In this document: piece after piece, positions 8,338 through 15,536 of the stretch | How the letters are laid out: every line of letters begins with the position of its first letter | How positions within the stretch are numbered: position 1 is the stretch's first letter | Translations under genes and position numbers: made by a program | Assembly (NCBI RefSeq): GCF_000195295.1 | Contig: NC_015388.1 | Coordinates: 1,922,001-1,986,000 of the forward strand | Length of the DNA stretch: 64,000 nucleotides | Origin: Desulfobacca acetoxidans DSM 11109 | GTDB lineage: Bacteria; Desulfobacterota; Desulfobaccia; Desulfobaccales; Desulfobaccaceae | Direction: 5' to 3' | The notes under the pieces: model-generated | Database searches by the model: none | Told to the model about the DNA's origin: nothing | Seen by the model: only the letters and a program-made list of their open reading frames with translations

Positions 8338-10225
8338 TACCCTGCTGGAACAGGTTAATGCCGCCCTCACCTCTGGCCGACCCGACCAGGCCCAATCCCT
8401 GGCCCTCTCCCGGGATACCCGGGACCTCCGCGACCCCGCTCTCCACCTGGTCTGGGCTGATCTCCTCGAGGAGCTGGGTCTCATCGATGAAGTTGTCAAG
8501 GAACTCCACCTGGCCCTCCGGGACAACCCCGACAACCCGGCCCTCTATCCCCGCCTGGCCGACATCTACCAGGACCTGGGCCGGGCCGACCGCGCCGCCC
8601 ACGTCTGGGCCAACCGGGTGAAACGGGCGCCCGAGGACGTGGAGGCCTACCGCCAGTGGGGCGAGCTCCTGCGGGAGCAGGGGGACCCCGAGCGCGCCCG
8701 CCAGGTCTTTCAGCAGGGCCTCGCTGCTACTCAGGACCCGTCCTTCAACGCCTTATTGCGGGACCTGGACGGCCGAGAACAGGAACCCCTCCCCGAAGAG
8801 GGCCTCCAGGCTGGCCCCCAACTCCTCCCCGGCCGTCACCATCTCGTCGCCTTCACCGCCCTCTTTGCCGGTCGGGAAGGCGTCTACGCCCGCCAGTGGG
8901 CCAGCCCTACCGGCGAAACCGGCTACACCCCGGTACAGGAGCCCCTCACCCTCAAGGTGGCCGAGAACCATATCCTGGGCAACTACACCATCGGCGTCTA
9001 TCCCGTCCGCCTGGACAACACTGTCAACTTCCTGGCCCTGGACTTCGACCTGGCCAAGTTCGCCGTCCGCAAGGCCATCACCAGCCAGCGGGCCTGGCAG
9101 ACCCTGATGGACCGCCTCCATCAGGCCGCCTGCCGCCTCGTGGACCTGGCCGCGGCCCACGACCTGCCCGTGTATCTGGAAGATTCCGGCTTCAAGGGCC
9201 GGCACGCCTGGATTTTTCCGGATACCCCCATCCCGGCCGGGATTGCCAAAAAATGCGGCGACCTGCTCCTGGCCGGGATACAACCTCTGCCGGCGGAAGT
9301 CACCGTGGAGGTCTTCCCCAAACAGACCTCGGTCAAAAAAGGCGGCTTGGGCAACCTTATTAAACTCCCCCTGGGCTTCCACAAACGCACCGGCCGGCGG
9401 GCCGTCTTCCTGCACCCTGACGGCCGGCCCCTGGAGGACCAGTTGGAACTGCTCCAGAGCGTGGCCAAGGCCCCCCGCCGGGCCGTCTACGCCCTTATCC
9501 AGCGCCTCCAGGCTGGCGCCGCTCCCGCCTCCGGGCCGGAACCGGCGGCGGCTGCCGGGAAGCTTGATGCCGAGCCTCCCTGGGAAACCGCCCCTTCTCC
9601 GGCGCCCCTGCCCGGAGTTCCGGAGATCTATCATCTGGACCAGGACACTCAGTTCCAGTATCTCCTGAGCAGATGCCCGGTCCTCAAGGCCCTGGCCGAT
9701 AAGGTCAACCAGACCTCCATGCTCACCAAGGACGAGACCCTGGTCCTGATCCATACCGTCGGCCATTTGGAAAACGGCCCCGCCGCGGTCAACGAACTGT
9801 TTCAGCGCTGCCTCAATGCCGATCCGACCCTGTTCCTGAAATCCCGCCTCCGGGGCCACCCCATGAGCTGCCCCAAGATCCGCGCCCGCATCCCGGACAT
9901 CACCGCCGCCGTGGCCTGCAACTGCGCCTTTGACCTGGCCGTCAACCTCTACCCCACGCCCATCATCCACCTCCACGGCCTCAAGCCCGGCGCTGCCGCC
10001 CCCACCGGCCTTACCCTGGACTCGCTGCAATTCCAGCACCTGCTCCAGGAATACGTCAAACTCCGCCAACAACTCCGGGAAACCCAGCTTCTGCTGACCC
10101 GCTACGAACAGCAATTATCAGATTTCTTCACGGCCGCGGGGGTTGAAACCGTTAACACGCCCCTGGGGACCCTCTGCCGTAAGATCGACTCGGCTGGCAA
10201 GACCGCCTTTATACTGGAAATCTAG
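8330..10225 (+). CDS. TPR-primase fusion, CRISPR-associated primase-polymerase (CAPP)
   Basis: 631 residues. Residues 1-165 contain TPR-like helical repeats ([44 protein letters not shown]). Residues about 170-400 are an archaeo-eukaryotic primase domain: motif I L-D238-F-D240, motif II S286-G-F-K-G-R-H292-A-W-I-F, motif III K345-L-P-L-G-F-H351. After a proline/alanine linker, a C-terminal domain has spaced cysteines (C449, C494, C514, C530, C532) that could bind Zn or an Fe-S cluster. CAPP proteins are known near cas1-cas2 and are implicated in spacer adaptation, and this one lies upstream of both. The gene is strongly GC- and C-rich, unlike csm3-csm5, which suggests separate acquisition. 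Overlap with the toxin gene suggests coupled translation. Confidence 0.88.
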   Translation: MNDTLLEQVNAALTSGRPDQAQSLALSRDTRDLRDPALHLVWADLLEELGLIDEVVKELHLALRDNPDNPALYPRLADIYQDLGRADRAAHVWANRVKRAPEDVEAYRQWGELLREQGDPERARQVFQQGLAATQDPSFNALLRDLDGREQEPLPEEGLQAGPQLLPGRHHLVAFTALFAGREGVYARQWASPTGETGYTPVQEPLTLKVAENHILGNYTIGVYPVRLDNTVNFLALDFDLAKFAVRKAITSQRAWQTLMDRLHQAACRLVDLAAAHDLPVYLEDSGFKGRHAWIFPDTPIPAGIAKKCGDLLLAGIQPLPAEVTVEVFPKQTSVKKGGLGNLIKLPLGFHKRTGRRAVFLHPDGRPLEDQLELLQSVAKAPRRAVYALIQRLQAGAAPASGPEPAAAAGKLDAEPPWETAPSPAPLPGVPEIYHLDQDTQFQYLLSRCPVLKALADKVNQTSMLTKDETLVLIHTVGHLENGPAAVNELFQRCLNADPTLFLKSRLRGHPMSCPKIRARIPDITAAVACNCAFDLAVNLYPTPIIHLHGLKPGAAAPTGLTLDSLQFQHLLQEYVKLRQQLRETQLLLTRYEQQLSDFFTAAGVETVNTPLGTLCRKIDSAGKTAFILEI

Positions 10226-10227
10226 AA

Positions 10228-10350
10228 CGAGAGCCGTGAGCCGGGAGCCGTGAGCCGGGAGCCGAGAGCCGGGAGCCGTGAGCCGAGAGCCGAGAGCCGG
10301 GAGCCGTGAGCCGAGAGCCGAGAGCCGTGAGCCGAGAGCCGAGAGCCGTA
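10228..10350. repeat. Word-like degenerate tandem repeat (GAGCCGTGAGCCG)
   Basis: About a dozen imperfect units of GAGCCGTGAGCCG/GAGAGCCG directly after the primase stop. Inverted relative to the copies at 10746, 10900 and 12056. Confidence 0.85.
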
Positions 10351-10354
10351 AAAG

Positions 10355-10735
10355 ATGATAATAGAAAATTCCAAACCACATCGGAAACTTGACGCCTGGC
10401 GGAAAGCCATGCAGTTAGTTGAAAATATTTATCGAGTTACAGAGGCCTTCCCTGCCGGAGAGAAATTCGGCCTGACCGCTCAAATCCGCCGGGCTGCTGT
10501 CTCTGTGCCATCCAACATCGCGGAAGGCGCGGCGGACCGCACTGTCCAGCAATTTTATAACTATCTTTCGAACTGCATCGGCTCGCTCAATGAATTGGAC
10601 ACCCAACTCGAAATTGCCTTTCGCTTAAGGTATCTAACAGAAAAGGATTTCATTGAAATAAATGCCTTGCTGGATGACTGCCTGGCAGTTACCTTCGGCC
10701 TGAAAAAACACCTTGCCAAGAGAGCCAGGGGATAA
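10355..10735 (+). CDS. Four-helix bundle protein (23S rRNA intervening-sequence/Avd-like)
   Basis: 126 residues: [49 protein letters not shown], then a long helix with [20 protein letters not shown]. This is the S23/IVS four-helix bundle family, whose role is unclear. In rRNA genes members sit inside intervening sequences; related Avd proteins help diversity-generating reverse transcriptases. No reverse transcriptase is present here. It is bracketed by inverted word-like repeats and its 3' part is duplicated at 10797-10892, signs of a small mobile or recombination-prone unit inserted between the primase and cas1. Confidence 0.85.
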   Translation: MIIENSKPHRKLDAWRKAMQLVENIYRVTEAFPAGEKFGLTAQIRRAAVSVPSNIAEGAADRTVQQFYNYLSNCIGSLNELDTQLEIAFRLRYLTEKDFIEINALLDDCLAVTFGLKKHLAKRARG

Positions 10736-10745
10736 CATTAGTCAC

Positions 10746-10794
10746 CGCGGCTCACGGCTCACGGCTTACGGCTCACGGCTCACGGCTCACGTCC
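10746..10794. repeat. Word-like repeat (CGGCTCACGGCT)
   Basis: Four to five units of CGGCTCACGG/CGGCTTACGG, the reverse complement of the 10228-10350 units, so the four-helix gene lies between inverted arms. Confidence 0.85.
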
Positions 10795-10796
10795 CT

Positions 10797-10892
10797 AAGG
10801 ATTTCATTGAAATAAATGCCTTGCTGGATGACTGCCTGGCAGTTACCTTCGGCCTGAAAAAACACCTTGCCAAGAGAGCCAGGGGATAACAT
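10797..10892 (+). pseudogene. Duplicated 3' fragment of the four-helix bundle gene
   Basis: Repeats 10643-10738 at an offset of 154 bases, including the gene's last 31 codons and its TAA. No start codon or RBS, so it is a non-coding fragment from a tandem duplication. Confidence 0.85.
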
Positions 10893-10899
10893 TAGTCAC

Positions 10900-10996
10900 C
10901 GCGGCTCACGGCTTACGGCTTACGGCTCACGGCTCACGGCTTATGGCTCACGGCTTACGGCTCACGGCTCACGGCTCACGGCTTACGGCTCACGTC
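10900..10996. repeat. Word-like repeat running into the cas1 start
   Basis: About nine units of CGGCTCACGG/CGGCTTACGG ending in CACGTCC immediately before the cas1 ATG; no Shine-Dalgarno sequence is left. Confidence 0.85.
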
Positions 10997-10997
10997 C

Positions 10998-12047
10998 ATG
11001 TCCATACTTTATCTCACCGATCAAGGCGCCACGCTTACCAAAAAGGGCAACCGCCTGGTCATTGAAAAAAAAGGGAATCTTGTCCATTGGGTGCACGCCT
11101 TCAAGGTGGAGCAGGTCGTGGTCATGGGGCAGGTCCAGCTTTCTCCCGGCGCCATCGCCTTTCTGTTGCAGGAAGGCATCGATACGGTTTTTCTGTCATA
11201 CTATGGCAAATACCGCGGCCGTCTTATCTCGGAGTTTGGCAAGAATATCGAACTACGGCGCCGACAGTTTCAGAAGCTGGACGATCCCGGCATTCGGTTG
11301 GCCCTGGCCCGGTCCTATGTCAAGGGCAAGCTCAATAATTGCCGGATTTTTCTGCGCCGTCAGAATCAGGGATTGAATCAGGCCGACCTGACCAATACCA
11401 TCCATCAGCTCCGCCGCTTGGCCAACCAAGCGGATGCCTGCGACAGCATCGAGAGCCTCATGGGCATGGAAGGGGCCGGGGCGGCCAGCTACTTCGGATG
11501 CTTTCAGCACCTTTTCCGGGTGGATGACATCACCTTTTCGGGCCGCAACCGCCGCCCGCCGCAGGACCCGGTGAACGTGCTGTTAAGTCTGGGGTATACG
11601 CTCCTGGCCAACGTGGTGCAGACCCAGGTGCATGTAGCCGGTCTAGATCCCTACCTGGGCTGCCTGCATAGTGTGGAATATGGCCGGCCGTCTTTAGTGT
11701 TGGACCTCATGGAGGAATTTCGCCCTGTCCTGGTGGATGCCGTGGTGGTGCAGGTGGTCAACAAACGGATTATTCGGTCCACCGATTTCTACCGCCCTGA
11801 AGACCGGGAGCCGGCGGCTTTTGATTTTGCCGAAACCGAGTCCCGCCGGGAGAACTACCCCATTCTCCTGGTCCATACCGGTATGAAAAAATTTATCACC
11901 CATTTTGAGGCCCGCCTACAACAAAAAGTCCTCTACCTGCCATCCGGCCGGCGCCTGACCTACCGGCAGATCTGCCTGGAACAGGTGCGCGCCCTGGTCC
12001 GCTTCCTTAACGACGGCTCTGCTTATCTCCCTTTCTCGTACCGCTGA
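10998..12047 (+). CDS. cas1: CRISPR adaptation integrase Cas1
   Basis: 349-residue spacer integrase. Start MSILYLTDQGATLTKKGNRLVI and the N-terminal beta domain are typical. The metal site is visible: E158 in GMEGAGAASYF, H224 in LHSVEYGRPSLVLDLMEEFRP, and the D236/E239 cluster. Length is normal and there is no reverse-transcriptase fusion. The ATG follows directly on word-like repeats with no SD, so expression may depend on read-through or leaderless-like initiation. Cas2 is 189 bases downstream and the primase is upstream; the three probably form the adaptation module. Confidence 0.97.
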   Translation: MSILYLTDQGATLTKKGNRLVIEKKGNLVHWVHAFKVEQVVVMGQVQLSPGAIAFLLQEGIDTVFLSYYGKYRGRLISEFGKNIELRRRQFQKLDDPGIRLALARSYVKGKLNNCRIFLRRQNQGLNQADLTNTIHQLRRLANQADACDSIESLMGMEGAGAASYFGCFQHLFRVDDITFSGRNRRPPQDPVNVLLSLGYTLLANVVQTQVHVAGLDPYLGCLHSVEYGRPSLVLDLMEEFRPVLVDAVVVQVVNKRIIRSTDFYRPEDREPAAFDFAETESRRENYPILLVHTGMKKFITHFEARLQQKVLYLPSGRRLTYRQICLEQVRALVRFLNDGSAYLPFSYR

Positions 12048-12055
12048 TTCTTCGC

Positions 12056-12180
12056 TCCCGGCTCCCGGCTCACGCCCAAAGGCTCCCGGCTCACGCCCAA
12101 AGGCTCCCGGCTCACGTCCAACGGCTCACGGCTCATGTCCAACGGCTCACGGCTCACGGCTCACGTTCAACGGCTCACGA
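12056..12180. repeat. Word-like repeat between cas1 and cas2
   Basis: Units of GGCTCCCGGCTCACGCCCAA and GGCTCACGTCCAAC. With the block at 10900-10996 it sandwiches cas1 in direct repeats, a substrate for deletion or duplication of cas1. Confidence 0.85.
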
Positions 12181-12189
12181 AAAAAAGTA

Positions 12190-12218
12190 TTGACAAAAAT
12201 GCCAAACTGCCCCATGCT
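12190..12218 (+). promoter_or_regulatory. Weak candidate promoter for cas2
   Basis: TTGACA at 12190-12195, 17-base spacer, CATGCT at 12213-12218. The -10 match is poor. Confidence 0.25.
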
Positions 12219-12236
12219 GTTACTAGCTTAGGTCTA

Positions 12237-12512
12237 ATGTTTATAACCATCTCCTATGATATTACCGACAACCGCCGCCGCCAGCGTTTGGCCAAGATGC
12301 TGAGCAATTACGGCCACCGGGTGCAGAAAAGCGTTTTTGAATGCCGTCTAGACGACCGGCAGTATTTAAAATTGAAGAAGGGCATCGAGGAGATCATAGA
12401 CTGGGATGATGACAGCGTGCGGTATTATTTTCTCTGCCAACATTGCACGGACAACATCGAAATCAGCGGTTGGGGTGTGGTCCGGGATGATGAAGACGTG
12501 ATCGTGGTGTAA
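12237..12512 (+). CDS. cas2: CRISPR adaptation protein Cas2
   Basis: 91 residues starting MFITISYDITDNRRRQRLAKML; YDI with the conserved Asp after the first strand, then GHRVQKSVFECRLDDRQY, is the normal Cas2 core. The ATG at 12237 was chosen because the longer frame from 12135 only adds translated word-like repeat. Cas2 dimers bridge Cas1 during spacer integration. It is the last cas gene before the array leader. Confidence 0.95.
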   Translation: MFITISYDITDNRRRQRLAKMLSNYGHRVQKSVFECRLDDRQYLKLKKGIEEIIDWDDDSVRYYFLCQHCTDNIEISGWGVVRDDEDVIVV

Positions 12513-12753
12513 TCACGCAGCCAATTTTCACAATTGCACGTTTGCACGCATCTCCGGGGTTTTTCCTGAAATCGTCTAAGGTGTTGAAATTATTCAGTGT
12601 GGCAAAAAAGATACATTAAATGATAACTCTACGGATTAATTGGCAAATCTGGATATTTCACAAGATGCTCAAGCTGTGGCGGGGGGTATGCGGCCTAGAT
12701 ACGTGTTTTTGGCCTTTATTTTCCAACAAAACCAGCCCGCTGGAGGGGGTGCT
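12513..12753 (+). promoter_or_regulatory. CRISPR leader region
   Basis: 241 bases without a credible gene between cas2 and the first repeat; a short open frame from 12640 runs into the repeats and is not real. The repeat's 3' end (AAGGGATTGCGAC) resembles the usual GGGATTGAAAC end, so transcription should run left to right with the leader here. No convincing -10/-35 pair was found. Confidence 0.7.
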
Positions 12754-13816
12754 CTCAGAAACATTGACCTGATTAGAAGGGATTGCGACCAACGCCTCCA
12801 TGGCCTCGGCCACGCTGTTGATCAGCCCTCAGAAACATTGACCTGATTAGAAGGGATTGCGACTAAACACAAACATCTATGCCTTTTACTCGCCTGGTTG
12901 GCTCAGAAACATTGACCTGATTAGAAGGGATTGCGACCTTATGAAGAGTCTCCCTGATGGCCGCCGGGTCGAGCCTTCTCAGAAACATTGACCTGATTAG
13001 AAGGGATTGCGACTTAGGCAGGATAGTAAACTCTGGAGCATTGTTCTCAGAAACATTGACCTGATTAGAAGGGATTGCGACTTTTCCTCAACGCAAATTA
13101 CCGCAGGGAGAGCAATTCTCAGAAACATTGACCTGATTAGAAGGGATTGCGACTGTTCTCCAAGAATCTTTCTTTTATCAAGATAAAAGACTCAGAAACA
13201 TTGACCTGATTAGAAGGGATTGCGACGTTTTTTCATTTTCTTTGTTCTTTGCTCCGGCCCGGGATCACTCAGAAACATTGACCTGATTAGAAGGGATTGC
13301 GACGCTAAAGCGGTCGCCGGAGACGTGGTAGAGCTACACTCAGAAACATTGACCTGATTAGAAGGGATTGCGACATCAGGCTCTGCACTTTTACAATTTC
13401 TCATTTTATTCTCAGAAACATTGACCTGATTAGAAGGGATTGCGACATAGTTGCTATCATCTATTAACGTTACTTTCATTTTCCCTCAGAAACATTGACC
13501 TGATTAGAAGGGATTGCGACTCATATCCCCAACTAAGAGATTTTTGATGCCCGTAAATCTCAGAAACATTGACCTGATTAGAAGGGATTGCGACGTAATA
13601 GTTGCCAACTTTTCCATTTGTTTCTCCTTTCACTCAGAAACATTGACCTGATTAGAAGGGATTGCGACATTATCCATACGTATTTGTAGTCATTATAATC
13701 CTTCTCTCAGAAACATTGACCTGATTAGAAGGGATTGCGACCTTCTGGCTCTCACTTTGCACTCATTTTCGAGTAGCAAGCTCAGAAACATTGACCTGAT
13801 TAGAAGGGATTGCGAC
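12754..13816 (+). CRISPR. CRISPR array, 15 repeats and 14 spacers
   Basis: The 36-base repeat starts CTCAGAAACATTGACC and ends AAGGGATTGCGAC; all 15 copies read the same. Repeat starts: 12754, 12828, 12902, 12978, 13046, 13118, 13191, 13268, 13339, 13411, 13485, 13559, 13633, 13706, 13781. Spacers are 32-41 bases, mostly 36-38. Expected crRNA 5' handle: ATTGCGAC. Several spacers (9, 10, 12, 13) are reverse complements of stretches with an ATG, number 12 with an SD as well. A 22-base piece of the last repeat recurs at 14267 with the flanking DNA. Confidence 0.99.
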
Positions 13817-13837
13817 GATAAAGCCAGGTACGAGTAG

Positions 13838-14253
13838 CGAGGACTGAGGACTGAGTAAAATACAACGCTTCGAAGATTTGATTGCTTGGCAGAAGGCTCG
13901 GGAGCTGGCGAAGGCGGTGTACCTGGTTGCCACTAAGGGAGAATTGTCTCGGGATTTTGGGTTTCGGGATCAGATCAGGCGGTCGGCCGTATCAGTCATG
14001 GCCAATTTGGCGGAAGGGTTTGAACGGGGCCGACGGACCGAATTCCATCAGTTTATTTCCATTGCCAAATCCTCTTGCGCCGAATTACGGTCGCATCTCT
14101 ATCTCGCCCTTGATATTGGCTATCTTGATCAAGAAACATTTACCCGGCTGCATGCCATGACCGAGGAACTCTCCCGCATTTTAGGAGGTCTCCGGGCGTC
14201 CGTGGAGAAGCAGAAGGGTTGAGGAAGCTTCACCACTCAGTCCTCGGCCCTCG
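13838..14253. repeat. Inverted repeats flanking the second four-helix gene
   Basis: CGAGGACTGAGGACTGAGT at 13838-13856 is matched, inverted and with two mismatches, by 14235-14253. They bracket the four-helix gene as the GAGCCG-type repeats bracket the first one. Confidence 0.8.
13878..14222 (+). CDS. Four-helix bundle protein, second copy
   Basis: 114 residues from TTG 13878 (IAWQKARELAKAVYLVATK, DQIRRSAVSVMANLAEGFERG, SSCAELRSHLYLALDIGYL). Same IVS/Avd-like family as the gene at 10355 but clearly diverged. Conserved-looking residues QRFEDL precede the TTG in frame, with only CTG or ATA available as starts, so initiation may be non-standard. The gene begins 61 bases after the last CRISPR repeat and has its own inverted repeats. 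Confidence 0.75.
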   Translation: MIAWQKARELAKAVYLVATKGELSRDFGFRDQIRRSAVSVMANLAEGFERGRRTEFHQFISIAKSSCAELRSHLYLALDIGYLDQETFTRLHAMTEELSRILGGLRASVEKQKG

Positions 14254-14266
14254 TTACTGCCCTTGG

Positions 14267-14537
14267 CCTGATTAGAAGGGATTGCGACGATAAAGCCAGG
14301 TACGAGTAGCGAGGACTGAGGACTGAGTAAAATACAACGCTTCGAAGATTTGATTGCTTGGCAGAAGGCTCGGGAGCTGGCGAAGGGGGTGTACCTGGTT
14401 GCCACGAAGGGGGAATTGTCTCGGGATTTTGGGTTTCGGGATCAGATCAGGCGGTCGGCCGTATCAGTCATGGCCAATTTGGCGGAAGGGTTTGAACGGG
14501 GCCGACGGACCGAATTCCATCAGTTTATTTCCATTGC
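14267..14537 (+). pseudogene. Duplicated, truncated four-helix gene with CRISPR repeat fragment
   Basis: Near-identical copy of 13795-14065 at an offset of 472 bases. It begins with the last 22 bases of the CRISPR repeat, keeps the spacer-side flank and the first part of the four-helix gene, then breaks off after ATTGC. The downstream frame ends at a stop near 14553. A few substitutions (for example AAGGCG to AAGGGG) show some age. Confidence 0.88.
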
Positions 14538-14550
14538 TGAAGATCTACAC

Positions 14551-14588
14551 TGAAAACTGACCCCCAATCGCCATTGAAATTGACCCCC
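14551..14588. mobile_element. IS21-like terminus remnant
   Basis: TGAAAACTGACCCCC (14551-14565) and TGAAATTGACCCCC (14575-14588) are direct repeats 24 bases apart, like the multiple terminal repeats of IS21-family elements. No transposase frame survives. It abuts the break in the duplicated four-helix gene, so insertion probably caused it. Confidence 0.6.
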
Positions 14589-15536
14589 TCAGAGATAAAC
14601 CGATGCCAGCTTACGGCGTCGGAGGTTCTATGAAAAAAATTACTTCATCCTTGACTTAATCAGCCACTTTTTTGTCATAAGATATCCAGCAACGTTTTCC
14701 CTCAAGGTGGCCGCTTTGGATTGTATTCACTAGCCGAAATGATTGGAATGCGCATCCGCCGGTAATTATAATTGTCGCTCATCACCCTCCCCATAGCACT
14801 GCAACCCCGACAGACTTATCCATAGAGGGAAATCTGGTATTCGTCCCCAGCAACTGAGATATTGCATTTCTCTTTTGTCAGAAGAGACCGCTTGTGGTAA
14901 CATCTGCCTTGTATTCCGGTTCATTTTCAGTAATTAGAGTTTCGAGTTTCAAGTTCCGAGATTAAAATAAAAGGGAATATATTTCCGGGTTATCCAATAG
15001 TTGCAGATATCATGATCCCCTTTTTAAACTCGCAACTCTTATGAAGCTTTTCATAAGTAATTGTAATTACATACAAGTTCACATGTTCTCAAGAACACAA
15101 CGAAGCATGAAAGAATAATTGGTGGCATAGGCCTCCTGGCCTGTGCATCAGCGTGCCGGCTGCAAAGCCTGCACCACCTTCTTTCATACAAGTCCACATG
15201 TTCTGCCGAACACAACGAAGCATGAAAACAGAAGCGTGGCGGCTGCTCCCAATAATGCTTTTGCTGTTCACCGCCCACTGTTTTCATATATATTTTCTCA
15301 TCGACCATGTTAAACAGAAGCGGCGGCCATGGGCCGCTCGATCCCATTATCGATAATTTATTCGCAATTTTCTCATAGGGCGGGCCGCGCCCGCCGTCTT
15401 TAAAAGCACTGTTTTCATGCAGATCAGTCGCAAACCATGAAAATTATACCGGTGGCACCGGCATCCAGCCGGTGCGGTGGCTATTTCCCATGTAGTAAGC
15501 TGAATCTGCCAGTTGTTAACTTTATTCGGAGGAGTT
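14560..15536. other. Long non-coding region of scars and repeats
   Basis: No credible gene. Contains the IS21-like end, a decayed GGGGCGAA-type repeat (about 14821-14875), a word-like repeat (14937-14960, GTTTCGAGTTTCAAGTTCCG), a short AT-rich palindrome near 15040-15055, the composite repeat at 15079-15418 and a GC palindrome (about 15443-15479, CCGGTGGCACCGGC). Confidence 0.75.
15079..15418 (+). repeat. Composite palindromic repeat, copy 1
   Basis: About 340 bases, homologous along its length to 41740-42065 in the same orientation. Modules in order: ACATGTTCTC..GAACACAACGAAGCATGAAA, a CCTGTGCAT/GCCTGCACCACC palindrome, a second copy of the first module, GGCGGCTGCTC, AACAGAAGCGGCGGCCATGG, CCCATTATCGATAAT, and GGGCGGGCCGCGCCCGCC. 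Confidence 0.85.

Noticed and set aside
8656-9363. 235-codon plus-strand frame inside the primase gene
   Set aside because: Pro/Gly/Arg-rich, shifted reading of the GC-rich gene; no domain.
8753-10114. 453-codon open frame on the minus strand across the primase gene
   Set aside because: Strong C-ending codon bias in the real gene keeps the opposite frame open; the product has no recognisable domain and the plus-strand protein has all AEP motifs.
12640-12846. Small open frame upstream of the array
   Set aside because: It runs into the first repeats and has no start signal; treated as leader.
13210-13479. Minus-strand open frame through CRISPR repeats
   Set aside because: It is the repeat unit read in reverse (AIPSNQVNVSE repeated), not a gene.
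13669-13705. Spacer 13 as a clear gene-start match
   Set aside because: Its reverse complement has AGAAGGA and ATG but meets a stop after seven codons, so it is weaker evidence than spacers 10 and 12.
13878-14222. Four-helix genes as part of a diversity-generating retroelement (Avd)
   Set aside because: No reverse transcriptase, template repeat or variable repeat is in the window.
14560-15536. Search for tRNA or other RNA genes in the longest gene-free stretch
   Set aside because: No cloverleaf or known RNA motif was recognised; only repeats and scars.
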